A stretch of 16,327 nt of DNA from SKLM01 sp050049955 (GCA_050049955.1 JASFVG010000049.1:1-16327); one strand, 5' to 3'; shown: positions 8,244 to 15,537, counted from the stretch's first letter. Made by a program: numbers and translations. Notes: generated by a model not told the origin, from the sequence alone.

Positions 8244-9059
8244 CTACTCCTCAGTGTTCAGCGATGAGATCAAGTCCTGGATGTAGGGCGCATTGCGGAC
8301 GATACAGTGTTCGGTACACTCCCCGCAGCCCGTGCACTTGTCCACATCCACACCACGCGCTTTCTTGCGCACCCGCACCCGGAAGTTGCCCACGTAGCCT
8401 GAGATTTGCTCCACCTCACTGTAGGTCAGGAGGGTGATGTTCGGATGCCGACCGGCATCCATCATTTTGGGGCCGAGGATTCACGCACTACAGTCGAGGG
8501 TGGGGAACGTCTCGTCAAGCTGGGCCATGTGCCCGCCAATGGTCGGCTCGCGCTCCACCAGGTAGACAGGGTGGCCTGCGTTGGCCAGTTCGAGTGCAGC
8601 CTGGATGCCCGCGATTCCTGCACCGACGATCAACGTGGCGGGCTCTACAGGGACCTTGGTGATACTCAGCGATTGGTGGTGTCGCACCCGGAAGACCGCC
8701 GCAGAGACCAGGGCCTTTGCCTTGCGCGTTGCCTCTGAACGATTATCGTGCACCCAGGAACACTGCTCCCGGATGTTGGCCATCTCGAAGAAGTAGGGGT
8801 TTAGACCCGCCTCGGCGACGGCTCGCTGAAACGTCGGCTCGTGCATCCGGGGCGTGCAGGAGGCCACAACCACGCGGTCCAGTCCCAGTTCGCGGATGTC
8901 GTGCTTGATGAGGTCCTGGCCCAAACTCGAGCACATGAACTCGTAGTCACGAGAGACAACCACGTCCCGTAGGTCGCCTGCCCAGCGGGCCACTTCCGCC
9001 ACACCGACGGCTCCAGCGATGTTGTTGCCGCACTGGCAGACGTAGACACCGATTCTCAT
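8244..9059 (-). CDS. Short HdrA N-terminal half, selenocysteine-containing
   Basis: 271 residues after reading TGA 8481-8483 as selenocysteine (residue 193). It is homologous to the first ~255 residues of the full-type HdrA in this window: N-terminal cluster cysteines C8, C10, C43, C68 (ASCTPRMHEPTF); FAD Rossmann GAGIAG 146-151; TLDCSA-U-ILGPKM; then one ferredoxin motif C242, C245, C248, C252. It ends 19 residues later at a genuine TAG, with the nuoE ribosome site spanning the stop. The second half of HdrA is missing, but a matching C-terminal half is fused to NuoG-type domains in the gene at 4048-5835. ATG 9059 follows a purine-rich AGGGGGTGAGTGA. Truncation by decay is unlikely because the motifs and operon spacing are intact. 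Confidence 0.88.
8435..8464 (-). promoter_or_regulatory. Bacterial SECIS-like stem-loop of the short hdrA
   Basis: Same architecture as in the other copy: GGATGCC-GGTC-GGCATCC core (8443-8460), lower TGAT/ATCA stem and a 4-nt 3' bulge (here GAAC). The apical loop starts 27 nt after the UGA. Of the 13 codons directly after the UGA, only two third positions differ between the copies (both Pro codons). Confidence 0.8.
8481..8483 (-). other. In-frame UGA read as selenocysteine (Sec193 of short HdrA)
   Basis: TGA falls between TLDCSA and ILGPKMMDAGRHP, the same alignment column as in the other HdrA gene and as the conserved Cys/Sec of the family. The frame continues for 78 further codons with an intact ferredoxin motif. 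A SECIS-like hairpin follows 20 nt downstream. Confidence 0.9.
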
Positions 9060-9250
9060 TCACTCACCCCCTCTCAAGATTGGCGAAGGCAGGCCTGACC
9101 CGGGGCTCCAGTCCATGGGCCCAGGTATGACCAGCACGCCAGCAGATCCATCTTTCGGTCCTCCAGCTCGAGAAACCCCTTCCCGGTGCGTATGCAGCCG
9201 GCTGTCGCCCAGGCGAGGCGATCGCGGCGAAACCTGGGAGAGTTGCGCAA
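9060..9250 (-). other. 191-bp spacer upstream of the short hdrA
   Basis: No gene seen. It contains a 6-bp inverted repeat CCCAGG/CCTGGG (9208-9213 and 9233-9238) with a 19-nt GC-rich interior and no T-tract. The ribosome-binding stretch AGGGGGTGAGTGA abuts ATG 9059. An internal promoter or processing site separating the Flx-like and Hdr/Nuo genes is possible but not demonstrated. Confidence 0.3.
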
Positions 9251-10096
9251 TCAGAGAATCCCTTCTAGGAACTCCGCGACCTCACTCTGCCAGAACACTG
9301 GCCCGTCCGTACAGACGAACTTGCCTCCCATATTGCACCGTCCGCACTTACCGATGCCACAGTGCATGCGCGCCTCCAGAGTCGTAAGTGACTGGCGCGG
9401 TGTGAAGCCCAGCCTCTGGAGGGTCAGGAAGACGAAGTGGATCATGATTGGCGGGCCGCACGTGATCGCAACGGCGTTCTCGGTGGGTGGCGCCACGCTC
9501 TCCAGCAGCTGGGTGATCAACCCGACGTTACCCGTCCATTCCTCGTCTCCCTCATCGACGGCGACGTGAAAGTCGGTGTCGGACGCAGAGGCCCATTCGT
9601 CGAACTCCTCGGTGAAGACCAACAAGTCAGGTGCGCGGGCAGCCCACAGAATCGTCACGTGACCGTAGTCGTCCCGATTGTCGAGAACGGTATGGATGAC
9701 GGGCCGCAGTGGGGCAGCGCCGATCCCACCGCCCAGAATGACGAGATCTTGCCCCGCAATCTCGTCCAGCGGAAACCAGTTACCCAAAGGGCCGCGCACA
9801 CCGACAGGGTCCCCCGCCTCGAGATTGTGAAGCGTGTTGGTAACGTGGCCCAGCGCATTGATGGCAAACTCCACCAGGGGGCCACGCCTCGGCGTGGATG
9901 TGATACCGAAGGGAGCCTCCCCCGCGCCAAAGGCAGAGACAAAAGCGAACTGGCCCGGCTGGTACTCCGCGAAGGCCTCCTGACCATCGGTCTCGATCAG
10001 TTCTACCTGGAACAGCTTGATGCCCGTAGCGAGGTCCCGGACTCCGCTCAGGCGGCCTACGTAGGGACGCATTGGATCAGCTTTGCTGGCAGTCAC
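9251..10096 (-). CDS. hydG: FAD/NAD(P)-binding [2Fe-2S] flavoprotein (sulfhydrogenase gamma / FlxA-like)
   Basis: 281-residue ferredoxin-reductase-type protein that exchanges electrons with NAD(P)H. Visible: FAD-binding barrel with FGITSTP (63-69) and GDPVGVRGPLGNWF; NAD(P)-binding domain with DLVILGGGIGAAPLRPV (117-133) and the CGPP motif (213-216); and a C-terminal [2Fe-2S] site C246-x4-C251-x2-C254-x7-C262. Start GTG 10096 overlaps the upstream stop as GTGA, with AAAGGAG 6 nt before it; the longer frame reading back to 10177 merely overlaps hydB. Next to a [NiFe] hydrogenase the sulfhydrogenase gamma name fits. Next to Hdr genes FlxA is equally apt, and sequence alone does not separate them. 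(Not the radical SAM HydG.). Confidence 0.92.
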   Translation of the reverse strand: MTASKADPMRPYVGRLSGVRDLATGIKLFQVELIETDGQEAFAEYQPGQFAFVSAFGAGEAPFGITSTPRRGPLVEFAINALGHVTNTLHNLEAGDPVGVRGPLGNWFPLDEIAGQDLVILGGGIGAAPLRPVIHTVLDNRDDYGHVTILWAARAPDLLVFTEEFDEWASASDTDFHVAVDEGDEEWTGNVGLITQLLESVAPPTENAVAITCGPPIMIHFVFLTLQRLGFTPRQSLTTLEARMHCGIGKCGRCNMGGKFVCTDGPVFWQSEVAEFLEGIL

Positions 10097-11097
10097 GTGC
10101 TGCTCCTTTCCGCTACGTCCCTCATGATCTCGGTGATGTCGATGTCGACCGGGCAGGAGGTGATGCAGCGACCACATCCCACGCAGCCCGTGACGCCGAA
10201 GTCCTCGGGGTAGTAGCAGAACTTGCAGAAGAAGCGGTTGCGCAAGCGATCAGGTCTTGTGGCCCGCGGGTTGTGCCCACCCGCTACACGCCGGTAGTTG
10301 GTGCTCGTGCAAGCGTCCCAGACACGGATGCGCTCGATGCAGGTCACGCCCGGCTCCGTGTCGGCCAAGCGGTCGGCCACGTCGAAGCAGCGACAGGTGG
10401 GGCACACGTAGGTACAGATGCGACAGCTCAGGCAACGCTCCCCGTGTCGCCGCCACATCTGGTCCTTGAAGAGCGCAGGCCACGCCTCCGGCGGGGTGAC
10501 CGGCACCGACTCCACGTCCGCCGCGCTCGGAGGGCCGGCATCCAGGTGCCCCTCTGCCGGGAGGTCCTCAAGCAGTGCAGTTCCTTTCTGCGTCATCGCA
10601 CGAACGGCGTAGCCGCCGTCCGCCTTCATCAGTAGAACATCAAGATGGGTCGGATCGCCGGGCGCGCCACCCACCGAGGTACAGAAGCAGCCCTCCCACA
10701 TCTCGGGGCACGCCAGGCCTACGAGCGTAGTGCGTTCCCGGTGATGCCGGTAGATACGATCCACAGGCGCTTCCGCAAGGAAGAGCGCGTCGATCACTGC
10801 CAAGCCATGAGCATCGCACGGGCGGATGCCGAAGAGAACCTGGGGGCGCTGCGGCAGGGCATCCCTCAGGGTCACCTCCTTACCGCGCTGCTGAACGCGC
10901 AGGACGACCTCGGTGTCCGGCAGGAGGTACTGCTTGGCAGACATGTCTGGTCGCTCGTACTCGAGGAGTACCTCATCGCCAGACTCTACCGGCCTGTAGA
11001 GGACGTGCCCCTGCACGTCGCGGGGAGCGACCAGGTCGCGTGCCTTGGACAACTGGTCGAGCCAGGAGCGCAGACCTTCGGCGGTAGTCAGCATCAT
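10093..11097 (-). CDS. hydB: 4Fe-4S dicluster protein (sulfhydrogenase beta / FlxB-like)
   Basis: 334-residue iron-sulfur subunit linking the flavoprotein to its partner. The N-terminal part carries the family marks FGIRPCDAHGLAVID (C94) and ACPEMWEGCFCT (C130, C137, C139). The C-terminal part has C222, C225, C228, C232, followed by TCRC (C235, C237), then CKFC (C291, C294) and a ferredoxin motif C305, C308, C311, C315. I placed the start at ATG 11097, overlapping the upstream stop as ATGA with AGGAGG about 10 nt before; ATG 11094 is the alternative. The 50 extra residues obtainable by reading back to 11247 are arginine-rich shadow of the upstream gene. Known relatives are HydB of archaeal sulfhydrogenase and FlxB of Flx-Hdr complexes. 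Confidence 0.9.
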   Translation of the reverse strand: MMLTTAEGLRSWLDQLSKARDLVAPRDVQGHVLYRPVESGDEVLLEYERPDMSAKQYLLPDTEVVLRVQQRGKEVTLRDALPQRPQVLFGIRPCDAHGLAVIDALFLAEAPVDRIYRHHRERTTLVGLACPEMWEGCFCTSVGGAPGDPTHLDVLLMKADGGYAVRAMTQKGTALLEDLPAEGHLDAGPPSAADVESVPVTPPEAWPALFKDQMWRRHGERCLSCRICTYVCPTCRCFDVADRLADTEPGVTCIERIRVWDACTSTNYRRVAGGHNPRATRPDRLRNRFFCKFCYYPEDFGVTGCVGCGRCITSCPVDIDITEIMRDVAERSST

Positions 11098-11963
11098 ATC
11101 GGCGAACCCTCCTCGCCAAGCTCGAACAGGAGGGGAGAAGGGGCCTTCTCCCGGCCGGCGCGATGACCAAAGAGACCTTCGACCTCCCTGACGATACGCC
11201 GGTTGAGAAGACTGAGGGGGAGATCCATCGGGCACACCCGTTCGCATTCGTCACATTCGACACAGCGACCTGCCAGATGGAGGGCCCTGCCTAAGTGGAA
11301 GACGTGCTTTTGCGGTAGTTCGATGCCGATGTCGACCCACAGCCCATCGTCGCGCTCGAACATGCACGTGGTACAGTAGCAGCCAGGGCAGACCTGGCGG
11401 CAGGCGTAGCAGCGGATGCAGCGGTCGAACTCAAGAAGCCAAAATCCCAGCCGATCGGAGGGATCCATCGCCTCGATCTCCGCAAGTTCGGGGTACTCGT
11501 CGTCGACCGGCTCGACCTCCGGAGGCTCGCCGAGCAGCGCATCGTGGACAAGGGGCACACGGTCCGCACAGCGGGTGCAGCGGTCGTTCGGCTCGCCAGT
11601 TGCGTCCTTTACACCGTGGCAGGCAATGCCGATGGCGAACAGCCGCTCTCGATCGATCTGCTGTTCGGCCAGGAGCACATTGAGTGCTCGGCTGTCGCAC
11701 GGCTTGACGACTATGGCGACGCGAGGGGGAGGCTGGCCTCGCCTTGGAGGCTTCTTCTTGTCGTGGAGGTACGTCACCAGGTTGTGAACGCACGCATCAC
11801 TCCAGATCAGGCGGTCAGCCTCGTCGGGATCGTAGATGAACGCAGGGCGAGCGCCACCACGAGGGCTGGCCTCGTAGCCGATGACACAGTCCACCTGTCC
11901 ATCCTCCAGGAGCAAGCGGGCACGGTCTCGAAGTGCGTCAGTCAGTGCTCTGTCAATCGGCAC
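11094..11963 (-). CDS. Cysteine-rich 4Fe-4S protein (FlxC / FrhB-FdhB-like)
   Basis: 289-residue iron-sulfur protein. The N-terminal half has VKPCDSRALNVLL (C89), a motif related to the RPCD of the next gene, plus C115, C129 and C132. The C-terminal half has a dense cluster region: C182, C185, C188, C192, then C195, C197, C200, and a second [4Fe-4S] motif C234, C237, C240, C244. No membrane segment. GTG start at 11963 with AGAGGAG 8 nt upstream. It precedes hydB with a 4-nt overlap. Position and composition fit the second Fe-S subunit of Flx-type NADH dehydrogenases; F420-hydrogenase/formate-dehydrogenase beta families share these motifs. Exact partner and redox carrier are unknown. Confidence 0.82.
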   Translation of the reverse strand: MPIDRALTDALRDRARLLLEDGQVDCVIGYEASPRGGARPAFIYDPDEADRLIWSDACVHNLVTYLHDKKKPPRRGQPPPRVAIVVKPCDSRALNVLLAEQQIDRERLFAIGIACHGVKDATGEPNDRCTRCADRVPLVHDALLGEPPEVEPVDDEYPELAEIEAMDPSDRLGFWLLEFDRCIRCYACRQVCPGCYCTTCMFERDDGLWVDIGIELPQKHVFHLGRALHLAGRCVECDECERVCPMDLPLSLLNRRIVREVEGLFGHRAGREKAPSPLLFELGEEGSPI

Positions 11964-12114
11964 GCTTCTGACTCCTCTCCGTGTAGGTCCGGCGGCCCGA
12001 ACGGTCTTGCGGCGAGCAGCTCAGGCCCCTGGGAAGAATTCTGCCCTGCAGCCACACCGACGGCGCTAGGCCTGACAATCCCGTCCGCCCAGATGCTGCA
12101 ATTGGCAGGGTCTG
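11964..12114 (-). other. 151-bp spacer between kinase and Fe-S gene
   Basis: Apart from the ribosome-binding site GGAGAGGAG of the next gene nothing decisive is seen. No T-rich terminator and no clear -35/-10 pair. It could hold an internal promoter for the downstream Flx/Nuo/Hdr genes. Confidence 0.3.
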
Positions 12115-13308
12115 CTAACGATGTGCAATCATCGTCTTCGCGCCAGATTTCGAGACGCGGGCATCCTCGCGAAGGACGGGAAACACTACGGTGAAAGTCG
12201 TGCCCTGCCCTAGCTCTGACTCGACCAAAATGCGTCCCTCGTAGCGATCCACCAGATCCTTGACAATGGCGAGCCCGAGCCCCGTCCCCACCGCGTCCAC
12301 TTTCTTGGCGTTTCTCGCGCGATAGAACTCCTCATACAGGTGAGCGAGCGCTTCCCCGGGAATACCAATGCCGTTGTCAGAGACTGTGACCTGGATCTCC
12401 TCGTCCCTGCGACGAAGGGCAACTCTGACGGCACCGCCAGCTGGCGTATACTTCACGGCGTTGTCCACCAAGTTGACGAAGATCCGATCGAGGCCCTCCT
12501 CCGAAGCCTGGACAACCAACTCTTCACAACAGGGGTCGAGCGATAGCTCGATGTCCTTCTCCTCGGCCCGGGGCTGAACCAGCAGCACAGCCCTTCCGGC
12601 CGAGGCGTTGACAGCCACTGCCTGCGCGTCCTCACCGAGCTCCGGGGATTTGCCTGCCGCAAGGTCCAGCAGGTCGTTGACCAGAGTCTCCATGAAGTCA
12701 AGGCGACGGTTGATGCGCGCGAATACGTCGCGTTGGGCCTCAGTCAGCTCCCCGGCATATCCCTTGACTACGTTGCGCAATAGAGACTGAGCAACAGCAA
12801 TTGGGGAGCGCAGCTCGTGCGTCGCGACACGTATGAATCGGCTCTGGCTCGCCTCCTGCTCCTGCAGTTTGGTGTACGCACGGTGGCCAGCGACAGCCTC
12901 TGCGGCTAGATCGACCAAGGGGCCCAATAGCTCGCTGTGGGACTCGGCGAAGCAGTGAGTCCCTGTGGCGTAGATGTGAAGCGTGCCCAAGGGGTCCCCC
13001 TCGCGGCTAAGGGGAACGCACAGGGCAGAGCAGTACTCCTGGGCCAAACTTGCGGCCCGTACGTCGTCTTGGATCTGGTCGACAATGACCGTGCGTCCGG
13101 CAAGCACCTCTCTGTCAACAGGGCTCTTGTCCAGTGCGACTGGCTCCGCCGCACCGGGATGATCGGTGAGCCCGATGGTGACAGCTGTGGTCAGTTCCTG
13201 GCCTCGGTCATTCAGCAGGCGGACCACCGCTGCATCAGCCTGAAGCACCTGCGTAGCTGCCTCCAGCAGGCGCGCCAGAATCTGCTCCAGTTCCACCGTG
13301 CGCTCCAA
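12115..13308 (-). CDS. Soluble sensor histidine kinase: GAF-HisKA-HATPase
   Basis: 397-residue cytosolic kinase. GAF domain about 5-140, containing C93, C97 and C119; HisKA with ATHELRSP, phospho-acceptor H164; HATPase domain with N-box NLVDNAVKYTP (279-289), G1 DNGIGIP (311-317), G2 GTGLGLAIVK (341-350). No transmembrane helix, so it should sense an internal signal; the GAF cysteines make redox or gas sensing conceivable (inference). Start is TTG 13308: no ATG or GTG lies between it and the upstream in-frame stop at 13369-13371, and GAGGAA sits 9 nt before it. Probably phosphorylates the receiver protein encoded just upstream. Inserted between hydrogenase and flavoprotein genes. Confidence 0.9.
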   Translation of the reverse strand: MERTVELEQILARLLEAATQVLQADAAVVRLLNDRGQELTTAVTIGLTDHPGAAEPVALDKSPVDREVLAGRTVIVDQIQDDVRAASLAQEYCSALCVPLSREGDPLGTLHIYATGTHCFAESHSELLGPLVDLAAEAVAGHRAYTKLQEQEASQSRFIRVATHELRSPIAVAQSLLRNVVKGYAGELTEAQRDVFARINRRLDFMETLVNDLLDLAAGKSPELGEDAQAVAVNASAGRAVLLVQPRAEEKDIELSLDPCCEELVVQASEEGLDRIFVNLVDNAVKYTPAGGAVRVALRRRDEEIQVTVSDNGIGIPGEALAHLYEEFYRARNAKKVDAVGTGLGLAIVKDLVDRYEGRILVESELGQGTTFTVVFPVLREDARVSKSGAKTMIAHR

Positions 13309-13375
13309 TCCCCACTCTTCCTCGCATTGCCGCCGCCAGCAAGGGGTGGGGCACGAGGCGAGGCAGGCCTACTCG

Positions 13376-13783
13376 CTAGCCGACGGCAGCTTGCTTCAGC
13401 AGCGCTTCGACCTTCTCCACGAGTTCGTCGGGATCGACCGGCTTCTCCACGAAATCATCGACCGGGAGATAGGCCTCGTCTGGGCCGAAGCGCAGAGAGG
13501 TCGTGGTATGAATCGCCGTAAGCATCAGGATCGGCGTATCCCGGTACTCGGCGTACGGCGAATCCTCGTCGGGGCTACGAAGCTCGAGCGAGACCTGGAA
13601 GCCGGCTGTCGCCGTCTCCATCATAACGTCCAGGATGATCAGATCAGGCTCGATCTCCTTGACCTTCTGAAGGCCCTCCTCCCCCGAAGTAGCTGTGAAT
13701 AGCTCGTAGCCGTAGGCTTCAAGCGGCATACGGAGTGCCGCCAGCATATCGATGTCGTCTTCAATGGCGAGGATCTTGGGCAT
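13376..13783 (-). CDS. Stand-alone response-regulator receiver protein
   Basis: 135-residue CheY-like receiver with no output domain. Acidic pocket E8-D9-D10, phospho-acceptor D52 (IILDVMM), switch T89 (LTA) and K114 (EKP) are all present, so phosphorylation should work. ATG 13783 has AAAGGAG 6 nt upstream and overlaps the maturation protease gene by 23 bp. The kinase gene follows after 67 nt. Lacking a DNA-binding domain, it would act by protein-protein contact or as a phosphorelay intermediate. The 17-residue stretch between D52 and the T89 strand is longer than in CheY, rich in D/E/S/P, as in some stand-alone receivers. Confidence 0.92.
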   Translation of the reverse strand: MPKILAIEDDIDMLAALRMPLEAYGYELFTATSGEEGLQKVKEIEPDLIILDVMMETATAGFQVSLELRSPDEDSPYAEYRDTPILMLTAIHTTTSLRFGPDEAYLPVDDFVEKPVDPDELVEKVEALLKQAAVG

Positions 13784-14246
13784 GGTGTTCTCCTTTCAAC
13801 TCATTCAATATGGCATTGCTCAGGCCCGATAGCGCGGTCTCCACTGCGGGGCTCAATCCCTCGCCCCAGCCGATCTGCGCCGGCTGCACGCCGAATACCA
13901 CAATCTCGGGCAGGTCCCGTTCCAGAGCGGCCGCGAGTGCTAGCACTTCGCTCAAACCAGCGTTATGCAGCGTGAAGGTGCTGGACGCTGCGGCCAGACG
14001 AACTTGATCCGGGGTGAAGCGGACGAACTGACCTGGCTCTCGCCCCAATTCAGCCGCGTCCACGATCACCACGCGCTCCCATTGCTCCAGAACAATTAGT
14101 AGATCCAGCCCACCAGTTCCTCCGTCTAGAGCTGTCACCCCTTGCGGTAGGCCCCGGTGGTTCAGTTCTTCCACCACCCGCGGGCCAACGCCATCGTCGC
14201 CACGCAAGGGGTTACCCAGACCGAGGACTAGCGTCGCTGGGTCCAT
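13761..14246 (-). CDS. [NiFe] hydrogenase maturation endopeptidase (HycI/HyaD family)
   Basis: 161-residue M52-type protease that trims the large-subunit C-terminus after Ni insertion. It begins with LVLGLGNPLRGDDGVGPRVV, the family signature; the acidic residues of RGDDGVG, the Asp of VDAAE and the His of TLHNAGL match the nickel-sensing Glu/Asp/His triad of HybD-type enzymes. I chose ATG 14246 because it follows the large-subunit stop by 8 nt, has AGGAAG upstream, and begins right before the conserved core. A longer frame from 14300 would run back into the large-subunit gene. It lies directly downstream of its presumed substrate. Confidence 0.93.
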   Translation of the reverse strand: MDPATLVLGLGNPLRGDDGVGPRVVEELNHRGLPQGVTALDGGTGGLDLLIVLEQWERVVIVDAAELGREPGQFVRFTPDQVRLAAASSTFTLHNAGLSEVLALAAALERDLPEIVVFGVQPAQIGWGEGLSPAVETALSGLSNAILNELKGEHHAQDPRH

Positions 14247-14254
14247 TTGGCTTC

Positions 14255-15532
14255 CTAGACGAATTCCACGGTCAGGAAATGCGTCGAGCAGGATATGCAC
14301 GGGTCGTAAGCTCGCACCAGCATCTCGAGCGTGAGCCGCACCTCCTCCTGAGGCCTATCGATGATCTGCGGCACCAGCGCCTGCATGTCGTGATTGAGGT
14401 TGGCCAGGTTCTGGTTGGTAGGAATGATGCAATTCGCACCGCTGCAGAAGCCGTCCTTGTAGCTGTAGTTGTGGAACAGTATGCCGCGTGGCACGTCGCA
14501 GGAAGCTGCACCTGCTCCATCCCTCAGCTCAACCGCCACCGGCTCCTCTGGCTTGAGGCCCTGATCGAGCAGCTTGTCCATGAGAATGATGCTATCCTCG
14601 ACGCAGTGGACCATCTCGACGACCTGAGCCGCGGTATTGAGGAAGGGGTTGGTGACCATTGGCTCCATGCCCAGTTTGGCGGCTGCCTCCTTGGCCTTGG
14701 GGTGGAGTTGATCGAAGTTGTTGTTGAACCGGGCCAGCGCACCAACCATGTACGACTCGCGGTTATGGTGGGTCCACTTGGCTGTGGAGAAGGGCACCAT
14801 CTCCTCGTTGGTCACCTTCCGGTAGTCCTCCACCGGATAAGTAAAACCGTCCGACGTCTTGACCGTGCCCCCAACAAAAGCATATTCATCGTCCTTCGTT
14901 AGCGACACGTACTCGGTCTCGCGCTCGAACTCCGGCCAAGGGAGAGTAGAGAAGACGTCCACGGTCGCGTCCATGTCGGCGCGAGCATCTATGAAGCGCT
15001 GACGCATAGCCCGCACGTCGGCTTCAGTGGGTGTGTGAGTGAATCCTCCGACCACCAGAGAGCACTGATGCGTGTGTCGCCCCCCCATCATGGCACCAAG
15101 GTCCCCGGATAGCTTCTTGATTCTGAGCGCTCGCTCCACCACCTCCCGGTGGCTATCCACCAGCGGGATGACAGAGCCAACACCAAAGAAGTCCGGCGCC
15201 ACCAAGTAGTAGGTGTGGAGGACGTGGCTATCGATGATCTCGCCGTGGAAGTTGAGCTTGCGAAGCAGTTCGGCCTGCTCCGTCAACTCGACGCCAAGCG
15301 CCTTCTCAGTTGCCATAGCGCTGGTTGTGGAATGTCCAATAGAACAGATGCCGCAGATGCGCGACGTGATGTGATTGATCTCGTAGTAGGGCCGTCCGCG
15401 TACGAATGCCTCAAAGAAGCGGGGGGCCTCGACCACCTCGAATCGACACTCCTTGATCTCGCCGTTGCTGGTATCGACAACGATGTTCCCGTGTCCCTCA
15501 ACGCGAGTTACGTGGTGTACGTTGATGTTCAT
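14255..15532 (-). CDS. hydA: [NiFe] hydrogenase large subunit, group 3 (sulfhydrogenase alpha / MvhA-like)
   Basis: 425-residue catalytic subunit binding the NiFe(CN)2CO centre. N-terminal RVEGHGN (10-16), L1 motif RICGICSIGH (C60, C63) and L2 motif DPCISCSTH (C412, C415, H418) are complete; neither Ni-binding Cys is replaced by Sec. Only 7 residues follow H418, a short C-terminal extension. Length fits the ~430-residue cytosolic sulfhydrogenase alpha subunits rather than membrane-bound uptake enzymes. ATG 15532 lies 5 nt after the small-subunit stop, with GGAAGGAAG about 9 nt upstream. (Not the [FeFe] HydA.) Direction of catalysis cannot be read from sequence; with Hdr/Nuo partners H2 oxidation with bifurcation or H2 evolution are both possible. 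Confidence 0.96.
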   Translation of the reverse strand: MNINVHHVTRVEGHGNIVVDTSNGEIKECRFEVVEAPRFFEAFVRGRPYYEINHITSRICGICSIGHSTTSAMATEKALGVELTEQAELLRKLNFHGEIIDSHVLHTYYLVAPDFFGVGSVIPLVDSHREVVERALRIKKLSGDLGAMMGGRHTHQCSLVVGGFTHTPTEADVRAMRQRFIDARADMDATVDVFSTLPWPEFERETEYVSLTKDDEYAFVGGTVKTSDGFTYPVEDYRKVTNEEMVPFSTAKWTHHNRESYMVGALARFNNNFDQLHPKAKEAAAKLGMEPMVTNPFLNTAAQVVEMVHCVEDSIILMDKLLDQGLKPEEPVAVELRDGAGAASCDVPRGILFHNYSYKDGFCSGANCIIPTNQNLANLNHDMQALVPQIIDRPQEEVRLTLEMLVRAYDPCISCSTHFLTVEFV

Positions 15533-15537
15533 AAGCG

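Noticed and set aside
8244..8465. Independent 73-residue ferredoxin gene starting at an internal ATG
   Set aside because: It is the in-frame continuation of the short HdrA through the Sec codon; no ribosome-binding site precedes its ATG-ATG, and the sequence matches HdrA directly after the Sec.
9208..9238. Intrinsic terminator in the 9060-9250 spacer
   Set aside because: Only a 6-bp stem with a 19-nt loop and no T-tract.
10097..10177. N-terminal extension of the hydG-like gene
   Set aside because: His/Arg-rich overlap with hydB; GTG 10096 has a strong ribosome site and the conserved fold starts just after it.
11098..11247. N-terminal extension of the hydB-like gene
   Set aside because: Arg/Pro/Ser-rich, overlaps the upstream gene in another frame, and the ATGA junction with AGGAGG gives a better start.
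14255..15532. Selenocysteine in the hydrogenase large subunit (as in VhuU-type enzymes)
   Set aside because: Both CxxC motifs are encoded by Cys codons and the gene ends at a TAG after the L2 motif.
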